Positions 22,251 to 34,947 of a DNA stretch of 64,000 nucleotides are shown one piece after another (position 1 is the stretch's first letter; each line of letters starts with the position of its first letter). The DNA lies in NCBI GenBank assembly GCA_037042185.1, contig JAXQJY010000027.1, positions 1,984,001 to 2,048,000 on the forward strand, in the 5' to 3' direction. The notes beneath the pieces are model-generated. The model worked only from the letters and a program-made list of their open reading frames with translations, was not told the origin of the DNA and made no database searches. The translations under genes were made by a program, and so were the position numbers. This stretch comes from Sordariomycetes sp. S80-01Y (Eukaryota; Ascomycota; Sordariomycetes).

Positions 22251-24402
22251 TGTTTGCTGTTGACGAGGCTATGGTAGATGGTACAATGTTTAATTATGGG
22301 GTTTACGGCTTGTATGTATAGATTCTGGACGCACATCCCCTTCGAAGAAGTCAATGATCAGCTTTTATTCCCAAGCCCCTAAGCAAGGAAATTTTGCCCT
22401 CCCGATGAGAGGGAACTTAAAACAGCGATTTGAAATTTACTATCATTGTGGCAAGACTCTTGTTGCGAATGTCCAACAAGTACGCCCAGCCAGTGGCCTT
22501 TCTTGCTTGCCCGCCGGAATCGACCCGCTTCCGAGCTTCTCTAGCATGAATCGCCAAGCTTGTTGGTCTTGAGTGGCTGACCGGAACCCTTACGCTTCCA
22601 GCACAGGATTGGTGGTAAGGGTTTATCGGACATTCGTAAGTCAGGGGGCGGCGGAAACGGTATCTTTTCGGCCGATGCCTCCAGGCTTTTTCAGGGCATG
22701 AATAGTTTCGCCACCAATCGCATGGGTTGAATCAAGTACTCCATCGCTGCAGATTGAAAGTTGTGCTTTTCATTGAAGCTCTTGGGTCACTCCGGTCCGA
22801 AGGCGGAATTTGCCTTCCTTGGCACTTCCATGGCCCGAATCAGCTGCTTTCAAGGGACTCTGAGGAGCCCAGTACACATACAGCTAGAGTTCGCGGGCTT
22901 TGAACTTCTTGCAAATACCCAATCTTCTGTCAATGTGCAGCTTATCGGTTGCGCCTAAGTGGATAGCACATGACTTGAGAAGCGTACCTGACTCCAACCA
23001 CTTCCCAGCATAGCGTGGCCTCATTATCGGAATTGTTTTACCTCCTCCTACGGTCAGTATCTTGAGAACTAGACTAAAATGACATATGAGTCTACAATGG
23101 ATGTTGTGTCGCATAACTGTATGTGATCTCCCTAACGTTTATTCTTCTTCCCCGCCTTGCCTGGAGCAATCTTCTTATGCTAGTTGTCTGCAGACAGCCA
23201 ACCTGAGACGCTTTGAAGCGACTCTGAGGTTCTTGAAATTTTCGTTTATCACTTATCAGTCATACTCTACAGACTTTTTCCAAGTCTTTGGCGACTTCTA
23301 AGGCGAATCACACCTTCCCATTGTGTCCATTTCTATCCTCTCATACGCTGCCATAGATGACATCGGTTTTTGAATGTCGCAGAAAGCACAGAGCTTCGGA
23401 TATCTCTGCTCAGACTTAACTTCAGGTCAGGCTACTAATCTGCGACGCGCAGCATGCCGCGATCTTACGATGGACCGTTTGGCATGGAGCGAAATTCGCG
23501 CCAGTCACATACTATCTAGTCGCATCGATGCCGGGATTCAGTGATCTACAATATCAAAGGAGCATCGGACTTGATATTGAGTTGAACTCAACGTGATTTT
23601 CTCTCGGGTATCCGGAAAACTCCAATCACGTCCAGTTGCTGGCGGGTTGGGGCTTCAGCTTTTGATGTTTTCGTATAATGTCGGCCATCTGCAGCTTCAC
23701 TTTGCACCTGAGATTATGTTCCCTTTCACTCACGTGTCATTTAGGGAGATCGCTTTCGCGCATTCTTCTGCCAACTGGGGGCAACTCATACGTTCCTTAG
23801 CTCTTGCTGCAAAGTCTCAACTTAGACCGCTCAAAATATCAGTATATAGGAACTAGTGGATTAATGAACTGACTCCTCAGCGCAGCTCAAGTGGATTGAA
23901 CTCCCACTGTTGTTGCAACGACCATTAAGCTTTCATCTCAGCAGGGAGGTAGTTGATAGTCTTGACAACAACTCAATCCACTGCCGCATGTGTAGGGCTG
24001 ACTATTACTATAACCAGTATGTTCCTTAAACGGTAAGGATATTTGATTGCTCAAAGAATTGGCAACTGTCTCCGTTTTGTTTGCGAGGCCACTGGAATAA
24101 TACCCAGTGCACCTTGTGTGCGGACGGCGAAAAGCGTCGAACATACCCACTGGCGAGGTCCTGTGGCTCTGTAAGAACGCGGCCAAAACAACAAAGAGCT
24201 TCATTCAAAATAGAGTTAGGGGCGTGACATTCGATAGTTCTAATTAACTTCACAAAATACAGCCGAGTCGCCGTGTGAGTTACTCGAGTCCGCGCATGGC
24301 ATGACTAATACACTACCTTCTTGACCTTGAAACTTACTACATTGTACAAGTGAGTACAAATTCTACAACAATTTACAAAATTTACAGAGCTTTGGCCAGA
24401 TT
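22251..24402. other. Intergenic, 2.15 kb, more AT-rich
   Basis: No firm gene. The DNA is visibly more AT-rich than the genes around it, which would fit old, decayed sequence. A small Cys-rich open frame on the minus strand (23938-24204) is listed separately. Confidence 0.45.
23938..24204 (-). CDS. Possible small Cys-rich secreted protein or relic (doubtful)
   Basis: An 88-codon frame begins MKLFVVLAAFLQS, a signal-peptide-like start, and ends in a Cys-rich tail, TCGSGLSCCQDYQLPPC. A GTATGT donor-like site lies after codon 19, but no acceptor keeps the Cys-rich frame. It may be an intact small gene, a decayed one, or chance. No neighbour supports it. Confidence 0.2.
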   Translation of the reverse strand: MKLFVVLAAFLQSHRTSPVGMFDAFRRPHTRCTGYYSSGLANKTETVANSLSNQISLPFKEHTGYSNSQPYTCGSGLSCCQDYQLPPC

Positions 24403-25586
24403 CTACCCCAATGCAAGAACGAGGCCCTCCTTCAGCTTCTTGACCATACTCGCTGGCACAGGATCCGTCCCCTTCTCGAAGGCGGCGGCTTTCCGATCCT
24501 TGGAAGCCCATGTGGTTATATCCAAGCCATCGCCTCCGAAAGGAGCACTGCCAGGTGCTCGGAAGAAAGCACCAGCCGGAGTGGCCTCGCGCTTGTGCTT
24601 AGGAAAGCTTTTGGTCCAGCCCCAGGGGTCCTTGGTGTCCAGCTTGGGCATCTTGATATCGACATCTTCCACACCGCCATCGGGCACCGTGATGCCGCGT
24701 TCCTTGGCGTACGCCTGGAGGTATAGGTCCATGTTGTTGGCGTTGAATCTAAAGGTAGCAGCCTTGGAAGGACGGGCGTCCTCCAGGAGCCCATGACCGC
24801 GGAAGTCGCCCGCCATGCGCTGATACAGCTTGATCATCCAGCCAATGTTCTTAACCTCCCCGTCGTTGACCAACTTCCCGTTGGTGTCCAGCAGCGACAG
24901 TGCCGCAAGTACCATCCTCGAAATCTCCGCGGCAGTCTGTTGAATCAGCTCGCCGTCGTCGGCCAAGCTCATCTGGGTACCCGGCCCGAGCTGCATGAAC
25001 AGTGACATGCCCTCAACGACGGTCCAAGCCTCACGCCAGTCATTTGATCTGTACGCCTCGTCGAAGTCGAGCATCAGATTCTGAGCGACCTCGAGAGCGC
25101 CATATGCCGAGTGGTCGTTGAACGTGTACATGTTCCAAGCATCAGGATCGCGAAAGTTCACCATGGTGGCAGTGTCGTGATGGCGTGCCATGCCGGCTTT
25201 GGTGATGGTGTAGGGATGCGTGGGGTGAGCAGCAGCGTCACTCCCACAGACGCATGTTTTGCTGCCACAGCCACCTTTGGCTGAGCTCTCTTCATCCTCG
25301 TCCTCGTCACCGGCCTCCTCGCCGTCACGGCTCCTGAACGGGTTGCAGACACACTGGAACTTGTACGCGTAGGCGGGATCTTGCATAGTCGTCTGGAAAT
25401 GTATGTCGAGGTTCTTCGAGGCTGAGACCTTGGCCCAGCGATCAAGGTGCTTGATTGCGGAATCTGGTAGGCTGGGGACGCCATCTTCTTTGGTAACTTT
25501 GACTTCTTGTTGGTCTGCTTGTTGGCGCCGGGTTTACTGCCAGCACTGGTGACAGTTGGCTCGGGTGCTTTGCGTTTGGGAGGCAT
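24403..25586 (-). CDS. Conserved fungal protein of unknown function
   Basis: Best model: exon 1 25586-25538 and exon 2 25487-24403, across a 50-bp intron (GTAAAC donor, CCAAAG acceptor), giving 377 residues that start MPPKRKAPEPTVTSAGK. The main exon stays open upstream of its first ATG through VPSLPDSAIKHLDRWAKVSA, so it must be joined to an earlier start. The intron is my solution; a one-base frameshift is the alternative. The protein has a basic, nuclear-signal-like start, an acidic stretch (EEAGDEDEDEE) and a Cys cluster (FQCVCNPF, GGCGSKTCVCG) that may bind zinc. An alpha-helical body follows (DPDAWNMYTFNDHSAYGALE). I recall similar proteins with the same order in other ascomycetes, all without function. 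It is isolated between two gene-poor stretches. Confidence 0.65.
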
Positions 25587-28500
25587 GATGGAATGACGTG
25601 TCTCTGCTAGAGAAAGAAAACACAGTGAAGCAGATAGAGAGCGTGGAGTAGGTCTGGGAGCTGTCACAGAAACAGGAGTTAATTGTGCCGTTGATTGATG
25701 ATATCATCACAGTCGCGCCCGTGTCGCGTTGATACGCGTCACAGCGAGCACCCTAGTCGCTTGTTATCATTTCTTTACCCCAGCTATCACAATAATAGGG
25801 GACTGCCTAAGGTATGTCTGCCTGTTAGGCCTCATTCGGAACAGTGAGGTAAGTACTAAGTATAGTAGGTAATTAAGATGAGGTACTATATCACCTCCGG
25901 GAAGTAAGGTACTTTCTATCCGTACCTCATGATGGGATAACTCAGTTGGTAGTGGTATAAACTCCCTAAAAGTGGGTCATTCGAGACATATCGCATACCT
26001 CTGTATGCCACAGCTGTAAGTTGCCTTAGTCGGCCACCGATAGGTGCCAAACCCCTCCCACGAGTGGCGCGCGAATCCATCAGGTTGAACTGAACGATCT
26101 TCTGCAAGAGAGTTTCGGCCCAATAACCACTTTGCAGGTCGAAATCTCCTGAACGAGCAGAGCAACCTCGGCATCCCCTTTCTAGAACTGGGCAGAATTG
26201 TGTAACCTCTGTTGGGTGTGGTCATGTATAGCATTATGGCATAACTCGATACGTCTCCTGGTTCGCGTTCGCACTTAACCCGTTAGTTGTCGTCACCCAC
26301 TTGCGGGCTGTTGTGCGTAAGTCGCGGCACGAAGATAAAAGGCCAATATTGAGTTACCTGTCCCGTTGATCCATCAAAGTCGCGTGGGAACAGGCTTTCT
26401 CACCAAAGATATATTGCAGATTCTTTGAAAGCATAGAAGCATAGATTGCTTGACATTCCCGATTACACGGATTGGAGTACTTATTTGTAGCCGCGATGCG
26501 GCACTGGTGCACGATGTAGATTTGAGCATAGGGTAGGTGAATTGAGCCAGCGGCACACGGCGAAGCCACCGGCCACAACGAAAGCCATCGCATAGGGCAC
26601 CGCAGTACGGAAAGTACCAAGTGATGTGCGTACGGCTTTACATGTTCCACTCCATATAGTCCACCGCGGCAGCTTCACGCGCTGCGTTTAATTGACTTCA
26701 CTATAACTCGAAGAATACTCTTCTGACCTTTGTAGCATATGCAAGCAGTGACAAAAAAGACCGAGCAAGCAGCATCTTTTTGATGCGGCAGCCCGATCCG
26801 ATGGCAGGCTGGGCGACAGGGGGGGAGAAGCTTGGTACGGCTCACGGATATCATTAAAGCCTGAAACACGGCCCTGTCGAGGACCGCATGTCCGGTCATG
26901 GGGATCTCAGAATTCGAGAAACGCCAACGTCGCAAAGCTCTTGATCAATCAGAGAGTCACCAGTTGCCGTGACGGCTTCCTCTGCCACAAGTGAGCACTG
27001 CACTGCCTCTGTTTACACTCCATCCCCCAGCAGGCCGATATTTCGCAGGACCAAACTGGACGTTGCAGGTTCAGGTTTCGTGGACTTGATCGGCGGTCAA
27101 AGTGCCTCATCGCCACATCCCTGGTGGATCTGCGCCGTTGATGAAGATTGTCGGGACAATTGACAGCCTCTGGGTGGATCGCTAGCAGATCCAGGCACCT
27201 CACAAGATTCAATAGGCCAGGTGGCAGTTTGGCGCAATAGTCAAGGCGCAGAGCAACGCATGTAACTTGAACCACACAGGCGAAAAGAAAGCCTGCAGAG
27301 CCTGGTGTTGGCGCGTCGTGACTGTGCCCCTCAGTAAGACCATGCTATTCCCTGAAGGGAAAGACGGAGGCATGGTGGAGCGACCAAGCACAGTGACGAT
27401 AGATCGCCATTCCTGAAGGCTGAAGGAAGATACTCGGGCCCGCTGTAGGAAGCCCGTGCCTCCAGTATGGCCGGTCGGTCCAAGTTGGCTCGCCCGTCGT
27501 CAAGGGCCGCGGATCAGACAGCATTCCTCGCGACGGCGGAGCGTTGGCAACGCCCTCATGTCCGACCATGGATGGGATTTCGGGCGGCCTCGCGGTGTCC
27601 TAAATTTTCACGGGTCGCGTTGGCGACGCGGGCCGTCGCGCATGTCGTAATTTACGAGGACTAAATTAACGAGGAGGGTCCTTTGGGCTCCTCTTTCGCC
27701 TTGCGGCCTACCTGAGGTGGGTTGCCGTTGTCGTCGGACCCCGATGACCCCGAGAGTCTCTCGACCGCGGGTAATTGTGACTGATGCATGCTCCGTACTC
27801 CGCACCGTAGCATCCGAGTCCGCATTCTAGAATTGATGGAACCCGTGGCTCATATTCACTCATCATCTGGTGGCACAGACCCTCGGATTGTTGATGAGTC
27901 TTGGTGCAAGTCCGAGGAGTCGATAGTGCCAGCCGTAAGTCTGAGCTGAGACACGTCGACAGCAATGCGCTCCGGGGCTGGGGCATCTGACAGACTCGGC
28001 CCAGGGCGAAGCCGGCGGTGACGGAATGGGGGCCGCAATTAAGGGAAAAAGCCCATCACTCCGGCAGCCCTCGCGCTCGTCTGTCAGCACGGAAACGCGA
28101 GATAAGGCCAGCGTTGTAACAGCCACCAGCCCTAGCGTGCGATGTCAAGCTTTGGTTGGCTCTGTCGGATATCAGGTACGACAGTTTGCGAGCGCTGCCG
28201 TCTAGCAAGGCCGCCTCGCCTCGGTTCGGTGGATGTGTGAACAAGGCGAAGCAAGCATTGAGGGAGGAGGCTGCTGTCAAGTCCAGGGGCATGATTTCCT
28301 CATTTTGGATCGCGACACAAAATACCCCTTGCCAGGGTCAACATTCGAGGGAAATGGCTGAAAGAGGCAAGGTGGTGGAGCGGCAGCAAAAGGGGTCGCC
28401 CCGCCTGCCTTTGTAATGGCCAGCCCGCTTACGAATCAAGCGTGTTAGTGCTCCTGGGCGCTGGAAGCTCAAGCTTTCAGGGTCGTGGCCGCTAGAATAC

Positions 28501-29203
28501 AGCGCGTCGCCTTATGTCCGGGCGCTGCCGCCCACTGGAAGACTGTTGGAGGGGCCGCCCTGAGTGGCTGGGTGTGGCACGCCCGGATGGACCGGGGACT
28601 AAGCACTAACATCTCACCCGCCAAAATGACACATGCACACGTTAGCCAGTCACCTCCACCCTCCCGCTGTCGTGCTTTGATGACCCTGGCATGCCTGCCG
28701 CTTCGCCTCCCTCCACCAGCGAGTCGCTCAGCGAGTCCCTCCACTGGTGCTGTTTGACGGGCTTCCAGCCAGCCTGGCTCATCCTCCACTGTCATCCCAT
28801 CCCACGTCGTCTCCATTGGAATTTCTCTTCCCCTTCCGCCTCTGCAACGACCCGTGCCCCAACGTTCGTCCCGGTGGACTGAGGCCTACAACGAATTTCC
28901 CTCGACGTCGCTATTCCCTCCTTCCAACCGCTGACCGACCTAAACTCGACCTCACCCCCTTCCGACACGCTTTGACGGGCCTCTTCCCAGTTGCCCGCGG
29001 CTCCCGTGCATCTCTTCAGCCGCTCGTTCCGCGTCGTACGGTCTCCCACAACCGCCCTCACGGATCGCACTCCATTGAATCGCGCATCCGAGCCTCGGAA
29101 CGAACAGTGAAATCCCAACCTGGCTGGCATCAAGGGGCAGAACGGGCTGTTGCCCGCGACCTCATAAACACCCCATCACCACAGACCGCCCGGGTCCTCC
29201 ACA
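25587..29203. other. Gene-poor stretch, 3.6 kb
   Basis: No supported gene. The left part (25800-26000) is AT-rich with GGTA/TACC-type short repeats and includes a tRNA-like segment at 25934-25990. The right 450 bp (28750-29203) are CT-rich and are likely the promoter and leader of the flippase gene. Confidence 0.45.
25934..25990 (+). repeat. tRNA-like relic (possible SINE head), low confidence
   Basis: The bases AACTCAGTTGGTAG resemble a tRNA D-arm (box A), and about 35 bases on, GGGTCATTCGAGAC resembles a T-arm (box B). The stems between do not pair well and the acceptor stem is missing. A mutated tRNA or the head of a tRNA-derived repeat is possible. Confidence 0.2.
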
Positions 29204-32200
29204 ATGACAAAGTCCTTACATCCCGACTCTGCCGCCGGCGGCGGCGCTGATGGCGGCAAGGACAAGGGCGCGACCCAGCGAGCAAGATGGGCAACACGCC
29301 GGATGACTGTTCGGAGCGGCGGTTCGAAGCGTCAGGCGCTTCTGGATCGCGTACAGCACAAGAACGGCGATGGCAACGAGAAGGACGATGGCGAGGGTCA
29401 CGACCCGAACGGCCAGGAGAATCACGACGCCATACAAAACAACGACGAGGACGAGGAGCCTCAGGATGATGAGAACCCAAGTCGGACACTCTACTTCAAC
29501 ATTCCATTGCCCGACGACTACCTGGACGACGAAGGCAATCCAATACATATTTTCCCTCGCAACAAGATCCGAACTGCGAAATACACCCCTTTATCGTTCA
29601 TTCCGAAGAACTTATGGTTCCAATTCCATAACATTGCCAACATATTCTTCTTGTTCCTTGTGATCCTTGTGGTAAGTTGCCATTCGCGGTTGGAAAGCGT
29701 AAATGGGCATGCCTGACACGTTGCAGTTCTTCCCGATCTTTGGTGGAGAGAATCCTGGGTTAAACTCGGTACCACTGATCTTCATTATTGCAGTTACTGC
29801 GATCAAGGACGCCATCGAAGACTACCGCAGAACAGTTCTGGATATCGAGCTCAACAATGCGACTGTGCACCGTCTGCACCACTGGTCGAACGTGAATGTG
29901 GGCGAGGACCGGGTCTCGATGTGGCGGAGGTTCAAGAAAGCCAATTCGACTTTCTTTGGTGCGATTTGGCTCGCAATCAAGAGCACTTGGTCCAAGAAGA
30001 CTCGGGAGGAACGCGTACGACGCAAAGAGGCCAAGAACGCACCTCCCGAGGAGGAGCCACGCGCTTCTGTGGAGACACAACGCACAAAGCCCAGAAGCAT
30101 GCGCGACTCCATGGTTTCACCATTCCAGCGAGACTCGTTTGTGTCCGCGGCTGAGGACATTCAGATGACGCCCGTCCAGTCGCCAGCGACGCCGCATATT
30201 CGCATCGAGTTACCGGACGACCGAGATGCCCAACGCGCCAATGCTATCCAAAATTTGACGAGCGACGTGATCAACTATCGCAGAGCTGCGTCTGGCGCAC
30301 GTTTCAAGAAGGATACCTGGAAGAACCTCAACGTCGGTGATTTCGTCCGTATCTACAACGACGACGAGCTGCCCGCCGATGTTATCATCCTCTCGACATC
30401 CGACCCAGATGGTGGGTGCTACGTGGAAACCAAGAACTTGGATGGTGAGACCAATCTGAAAGTCCGCCAAGCTCTTCGCTGTGGGCGACCGCTCAAGCAT
30501 GCCCGTGACTGCGAGAGAGCTCAGTTCACGATCGAGAGCGAGCCGCCGCAACCGAATCTGTACAAGTACAACGGAGCCATCAAGTGGCAGCAGGAGATAC
30601 CCGACATGCCCGGATCTGAGCCCGAGGACATGACCGAGCCGATTACCATCGACAACCTACTTCTGCGAGGCTGTAACTTGAGGAACACGGAGTGGGTTCT
30701 TGGTGTCGTTGTCTTCACTGGTCACGACACGAAGATCATGATGAACGCCGGTATTACACCCACCAAACGCCCAAGGATTGCCCGTGAGATGAACTTCAAC
30801 GTCATCTGCAACTTCTTCATTCTTTTCGTCATGTGTCTGCTTGCTGCCATCATCAATGGCGTGAGCTGGGCCAAGACCGATGCTTCGCAGCACTTCTTTG
30901 ACTTTGGTTCCATTGGCGGGAGCCCCCCCATGAGTGGCTTCATCACCTTCTGGGCTGCCCTCATTGTCTTCCAGAACTTGATCCCCATCTCTCTCTACAT
31001 TACCCTCGAGATCGTGCGAACGCTGCAGGCTATCTTCATTTACAGTGACGTGGAGATGTACTACGAAGAGATCGACCAGCCTTGCATTCCTAAGTCTTGG
31101 AACATCTCGGACGATGTCGGTCAGATTGAGTATATCTTCTCTGACAAGACTGGTACGCTTACACAGAATGTCATGGAGTTCAAGAAAGCGACCATCAACG
31201 GACAGCCTTACGGGGAGGCTTACACTGAGGCTCAAGCTGGTATGCAGAAGCGGCAGGGTATCAATGTTGAAGTCGAAGGCGAGCGCATCCGTGCGGAGAT
31301 CGCTGATGCCAAGAACAGGGCTCTCCAAAGTCTCCGCAGGATTAACGACAACCCTTACTTGCATGACGAGGATGTAACCTTCATTGCTCCCGACTTCGTC
31401 GCTGATCTGGCTGGCGAATCTGGTATCGAGCAACAGGAAGCCAACGAGCGGTTCATGCTTGCTCTTGCCCTATGTCACACCGTCATTGCCGAGCGCTCGC
31501 TTGAGGATCCTCCGAAGATGAAGTTCAAGGCCCAATCTCCTGATGAGGAGGCCCTCGTTGCAACTGCGCGTGATATGGGCTTCGTTGTACTCAGCAACTC
31601 AAATGACGGCATCAACCTGAACGTCATGGGCACCGACCGCCATTACCAGATACTGAACACCATCGAGTTCAACTCCACCCGGAAGCGAATGAGTTCCATT
31701 GTGCGCATGCCCGATGGCAAGATCATGCTGTTCTGCAAGGGCGCAGACTCTGTCATCTATGCTCGCCTGAAGAAGGGCGAGCAGAGGGAGCTACGTAAGG
31801 AGACTGCCGACCACCTCGAATTGTTCGCTCGTGAAGGTCTACGAACCCTCTGCATCGCGCAAAAGGAGATCCCTGAGAGTCAATACAGGTCCTGGAAGAA
31901 GGAACATGATGCTGCTGCCGCGGCGATCGAGGATCGCGAAGAGAAACTTGAGGCTGTCGCCGAGCTCATCGAGCAGGAGCTCTATCTCATTGGTGGCACT
32001 GCCATCGAGGATCGCCTGCAAGATGGCGTCCCAGACACGATTGGTCTCCTTGGTGAGGCTGGTATTAAGCTCTGGGTCTTGACCGGTGACAAGGTAGAGA
32101 CAGCCATCAACATCGGCTTCTCTTGCAATCTCCTCAACAACTCGATGGACCTTATCCACATCAAAATTGACGAGAATGAAGACCAGGAGGTCGATGAAGA

Positions 32201-33887
32201 AGGACTGCTCACACAGGCGGAGCAACAGTTGGACAGGAATCTGGCCATTTTCGGAGTCACTGGCAGCGACGAAGAGTTGGCAGCCGCCCGTAAGAACCAC
32301 GAACCCCCAGCTCCCACCCATGGTCTGGTAATCGACGGCTTCACCCTGCGATGGGTGCTCAACGACCGCCTCAAGCAGAAGTTCCTTTTGCTCTGTAAGC
32401 AGTGTCGGTCTGTGCTTTGCTGCCGTGTCAGTCCCGCCCAGAAAGCTGCCGTTGTTGCTATGGTGAAGAACGGTCTCGATGTCATGACCCTCTCCATTGG
32501 AGATGGTGCCAATGATGTCGCCATGATTCAGGAGGCAGACGTCGGCGTCGGTATTGCTGGTGTCGAGGGTCGTCAGGCAGCCATGTCATCCGACTACGCG
32601 ATCGCCCAATTCCGGTTCCTACAGAGACTCGTGCTCGTTCATGGTCGCTGGTCGTACCGGCGTTTGGCTGAGAGTATAAGCAACTTCTTCTACAAGAACA
32701 TGGTCTGGACCTTCGCCATTTTCTGGTTTGAGATTTACTGTAACTTCGACATTACCTACCTCTACGACTACAGCTACATCCTCCTCTTCAACCTCGTCTT
32801 CACATCGATACCTGTCGGTCTCATGGGTGTCTTTGATCAAGATGTCTCCGACAAGGTATCGCTGGCCGTGCCTCAGCTTTATCGCCGCGGTATCGAGCGC
32901 GCGGAATGGACGCAAACGAAGTTCTGGTATGTCTATTCCTAAATTCGCTCGGGGGTCACACATGCGCTAACTATTTCCAGGCTCTACATGTTTGACGGTC
33001 TCTACCAGTCTGTCATTGTGTACTTCATTCCGTACCTGCTGTTCCACGCCGCTCGCCCCCTCACCGAAAACGGCCTCGATATAACGGATCGTATGCGCTT
33101 CGGTGCTTATGTCGCCCATCCTGCTGTCTTTGCTATCAACGGGTACATCATGATCAACACGTATCAGTGGGATTGGATCCTGCTACTCGTCGTCGCCATC
33201 AGTGATCTGTTCATCTTCATCTTCACTGGTATCTACACGTCGATCGAGGGCTCGTCCGTCTTCTTCTTTGGCGCCGCCGCGCAAGTCTACGGCGAGGCTA
33301 CATTCTGGGCCGTGTTTTTCCTCGTACCGGTCATGTGCCTCTTCCCACGATTCGCCATCAAATCGCTGCAGAAGGTCTACTTTCCCTACGACGTGGACAT
33401 CATCCGCGAGCAGGAGCGTCTGGGCATGTTTGACTACCTCAAGAGCAAACCTGATAGTAAGGAACCAAGCGATTCCAAGAGTGCCGAGTCGGATTCGACA
33501 CAAAGCACCAGGAAACCCAAGCATCAAGCTTACGGCTCCGTAGATGAGGATTTGCGTCCGATCTATCCTCCATCCACGGCGACGCGCACGACGCATCAAC
33601 ACCACAGCCAGAATGGAAGCGACTCCACGAATCGTACCTTCAACCGCATGTCCTTGGAAGTGCCACCACTGCCAGAGGGCCCGCCTGGCCGGCCCTCGGT
33701 CGACCGGGCCCGACCTTCATATGATCGCATTCGTGCCTCCATGGACCGCGTGCGCCCCAGCTTTGAGGCCAGCAACGACTTCACATCTGCTGCGCGCCTC
33801 TCGCGCATCGAGTCATCACAGTCCGCCGTGCCACGGTTCAAGTCACGTCTGCGGGGTCTGTCACTTACCAAGAGTGCCAACAACTAG
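29204..33887 (+). CDS. P4-ATPase phospholipid flippase, Dnf1/Dnf2 type
   Basis: Exons 29204-29671, 29727-32926 and 32981-33887 (introns 55 and 54 bp, GTAAGT and GTATGT donors) give 1,524 residues. The P4-ATPase plan is complete: TM1-2 ([20 protein letters not shown], then FFPIFGG), actuator motif DGETNLK, the [11 protein letters not shown] helix, phosphorylated Asp629 in [21 protein letters not shown] in the nucleotide domain, [11 protein letters not shown], then six C-terminal spans and a long disordered tail. The start [12 protein letters not shown] and [15 protein letters not shown] matches yeast Dnf1/Dnf2 rather than Drs2 or Neo1. Such pumps move phosphatidylcholine, phosphatidylethanolamine or lysolipids to the cytosolic leaflet at the plasma membrane and Golgi, with a Cdc50-type partner. 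Filamentous fungi carry more than one Dnf-like copy (DnfA, DnfD), and which one this is remains open. Confidence 0.93.
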
Positions 33888-34947
33888 CAGACGTTGAAGC
33901 GTCGCCTGTCACGACCAGAATCCTGATTCTACAGCCTGTATATTACGTCACGACCGGCATCATCAGCATGTTTCCTACCATTGTGTTTGCTTTTCCCTTT
34001 TCTTTTGATATCCCAGACCCTGGCATGCATTTATGATCTGCATGGGCCATCTACGAGTCTCGACTCTTCGAAGCTTTATCTCTTTTGGAACGCCACACGT
34101 CGAACGCACACCATCGCGCAACCCGCCATCTGCATCTGCTTTTACAAGCGATTACGGCCTAACGTATAAAACCGACCTAAAAAAAAAAGAAAACCCTCCC
34201 AGTGGGATTTCCTTGGGGCGCCCTCGCCCCGGCGTTACTCGGTTCAAGAATACTACCTTGGAGAATGGAGCTGTATGATTTTCTCGGGTCATTCTCTTTT
34301 GTTGCATACTAGAAGTGAGTTGCGGAGTCTCGCTTTCCCTGCTGCCTTTTTATGACAGTTGCTTCTTGTTTCTCGGAGTGAAAGAGGCGTTGGAGTTCGC
34401 ACGAATTAGGGGAGAAAAAGAGGGGGACGAAGGTGATCAGACATATGACTATGGTGTACATAGGTGGGAGAATATTGACATAATCGTCTTTTCGGTCTTG
34501 GACAAGGGAAATGGAATTCATTTATGTTCGTTCAAGTCTTTGCTTCGCCACGGCTGATGCGTCGTCGGCCTTTGATGCTGAGGTCCGTAGTCCGCCCCGT
34601 GAGATAGTCCCTGCGTGAGCATGGCCGACTTGACTTCCCGCTAGACCCCTCTGAGGAGCCTGTACGAGGACCCTCTCCTAGATAATAACTGACGAGTTTC
34701 CCTGACAGCCGCCAAGCAGCCCTTATCATTTTCGGTTCGCCGTCTTATCAGGAGCGACGCCCAAAAGGGGTGGCATCGCGCTTGGCAGGGGATCGTCACG
34801 GCGGCCCCACATGAGCTTTATTTCAACGTCGGGGCCGTGGGCTGATCTCGCAGTGTCGGTTCGTGCGTCGTCCCGCGCCTCCTCGCGACTCGGTCGACCT
34901 CTTTTCACGCGTCGACTTCAATTGAATCGCTGCATCCCGCGTTGGCC
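33888..34947. other. Intergenic, 1.06 kb
   Basis: 3' flank of the flippase gene and promoter of the Msc7-like gene. An A-rich run lies near 34180-34192. No gene seen. Confidence 0.5.

Noticed and set aside
30657-31433. 258-codon minus-strand frame inside the flippase gene
   Set aside because: Antisense of the P4-ATPase core, whose DKTGT and DGET motifs prove the plus strand is coding.
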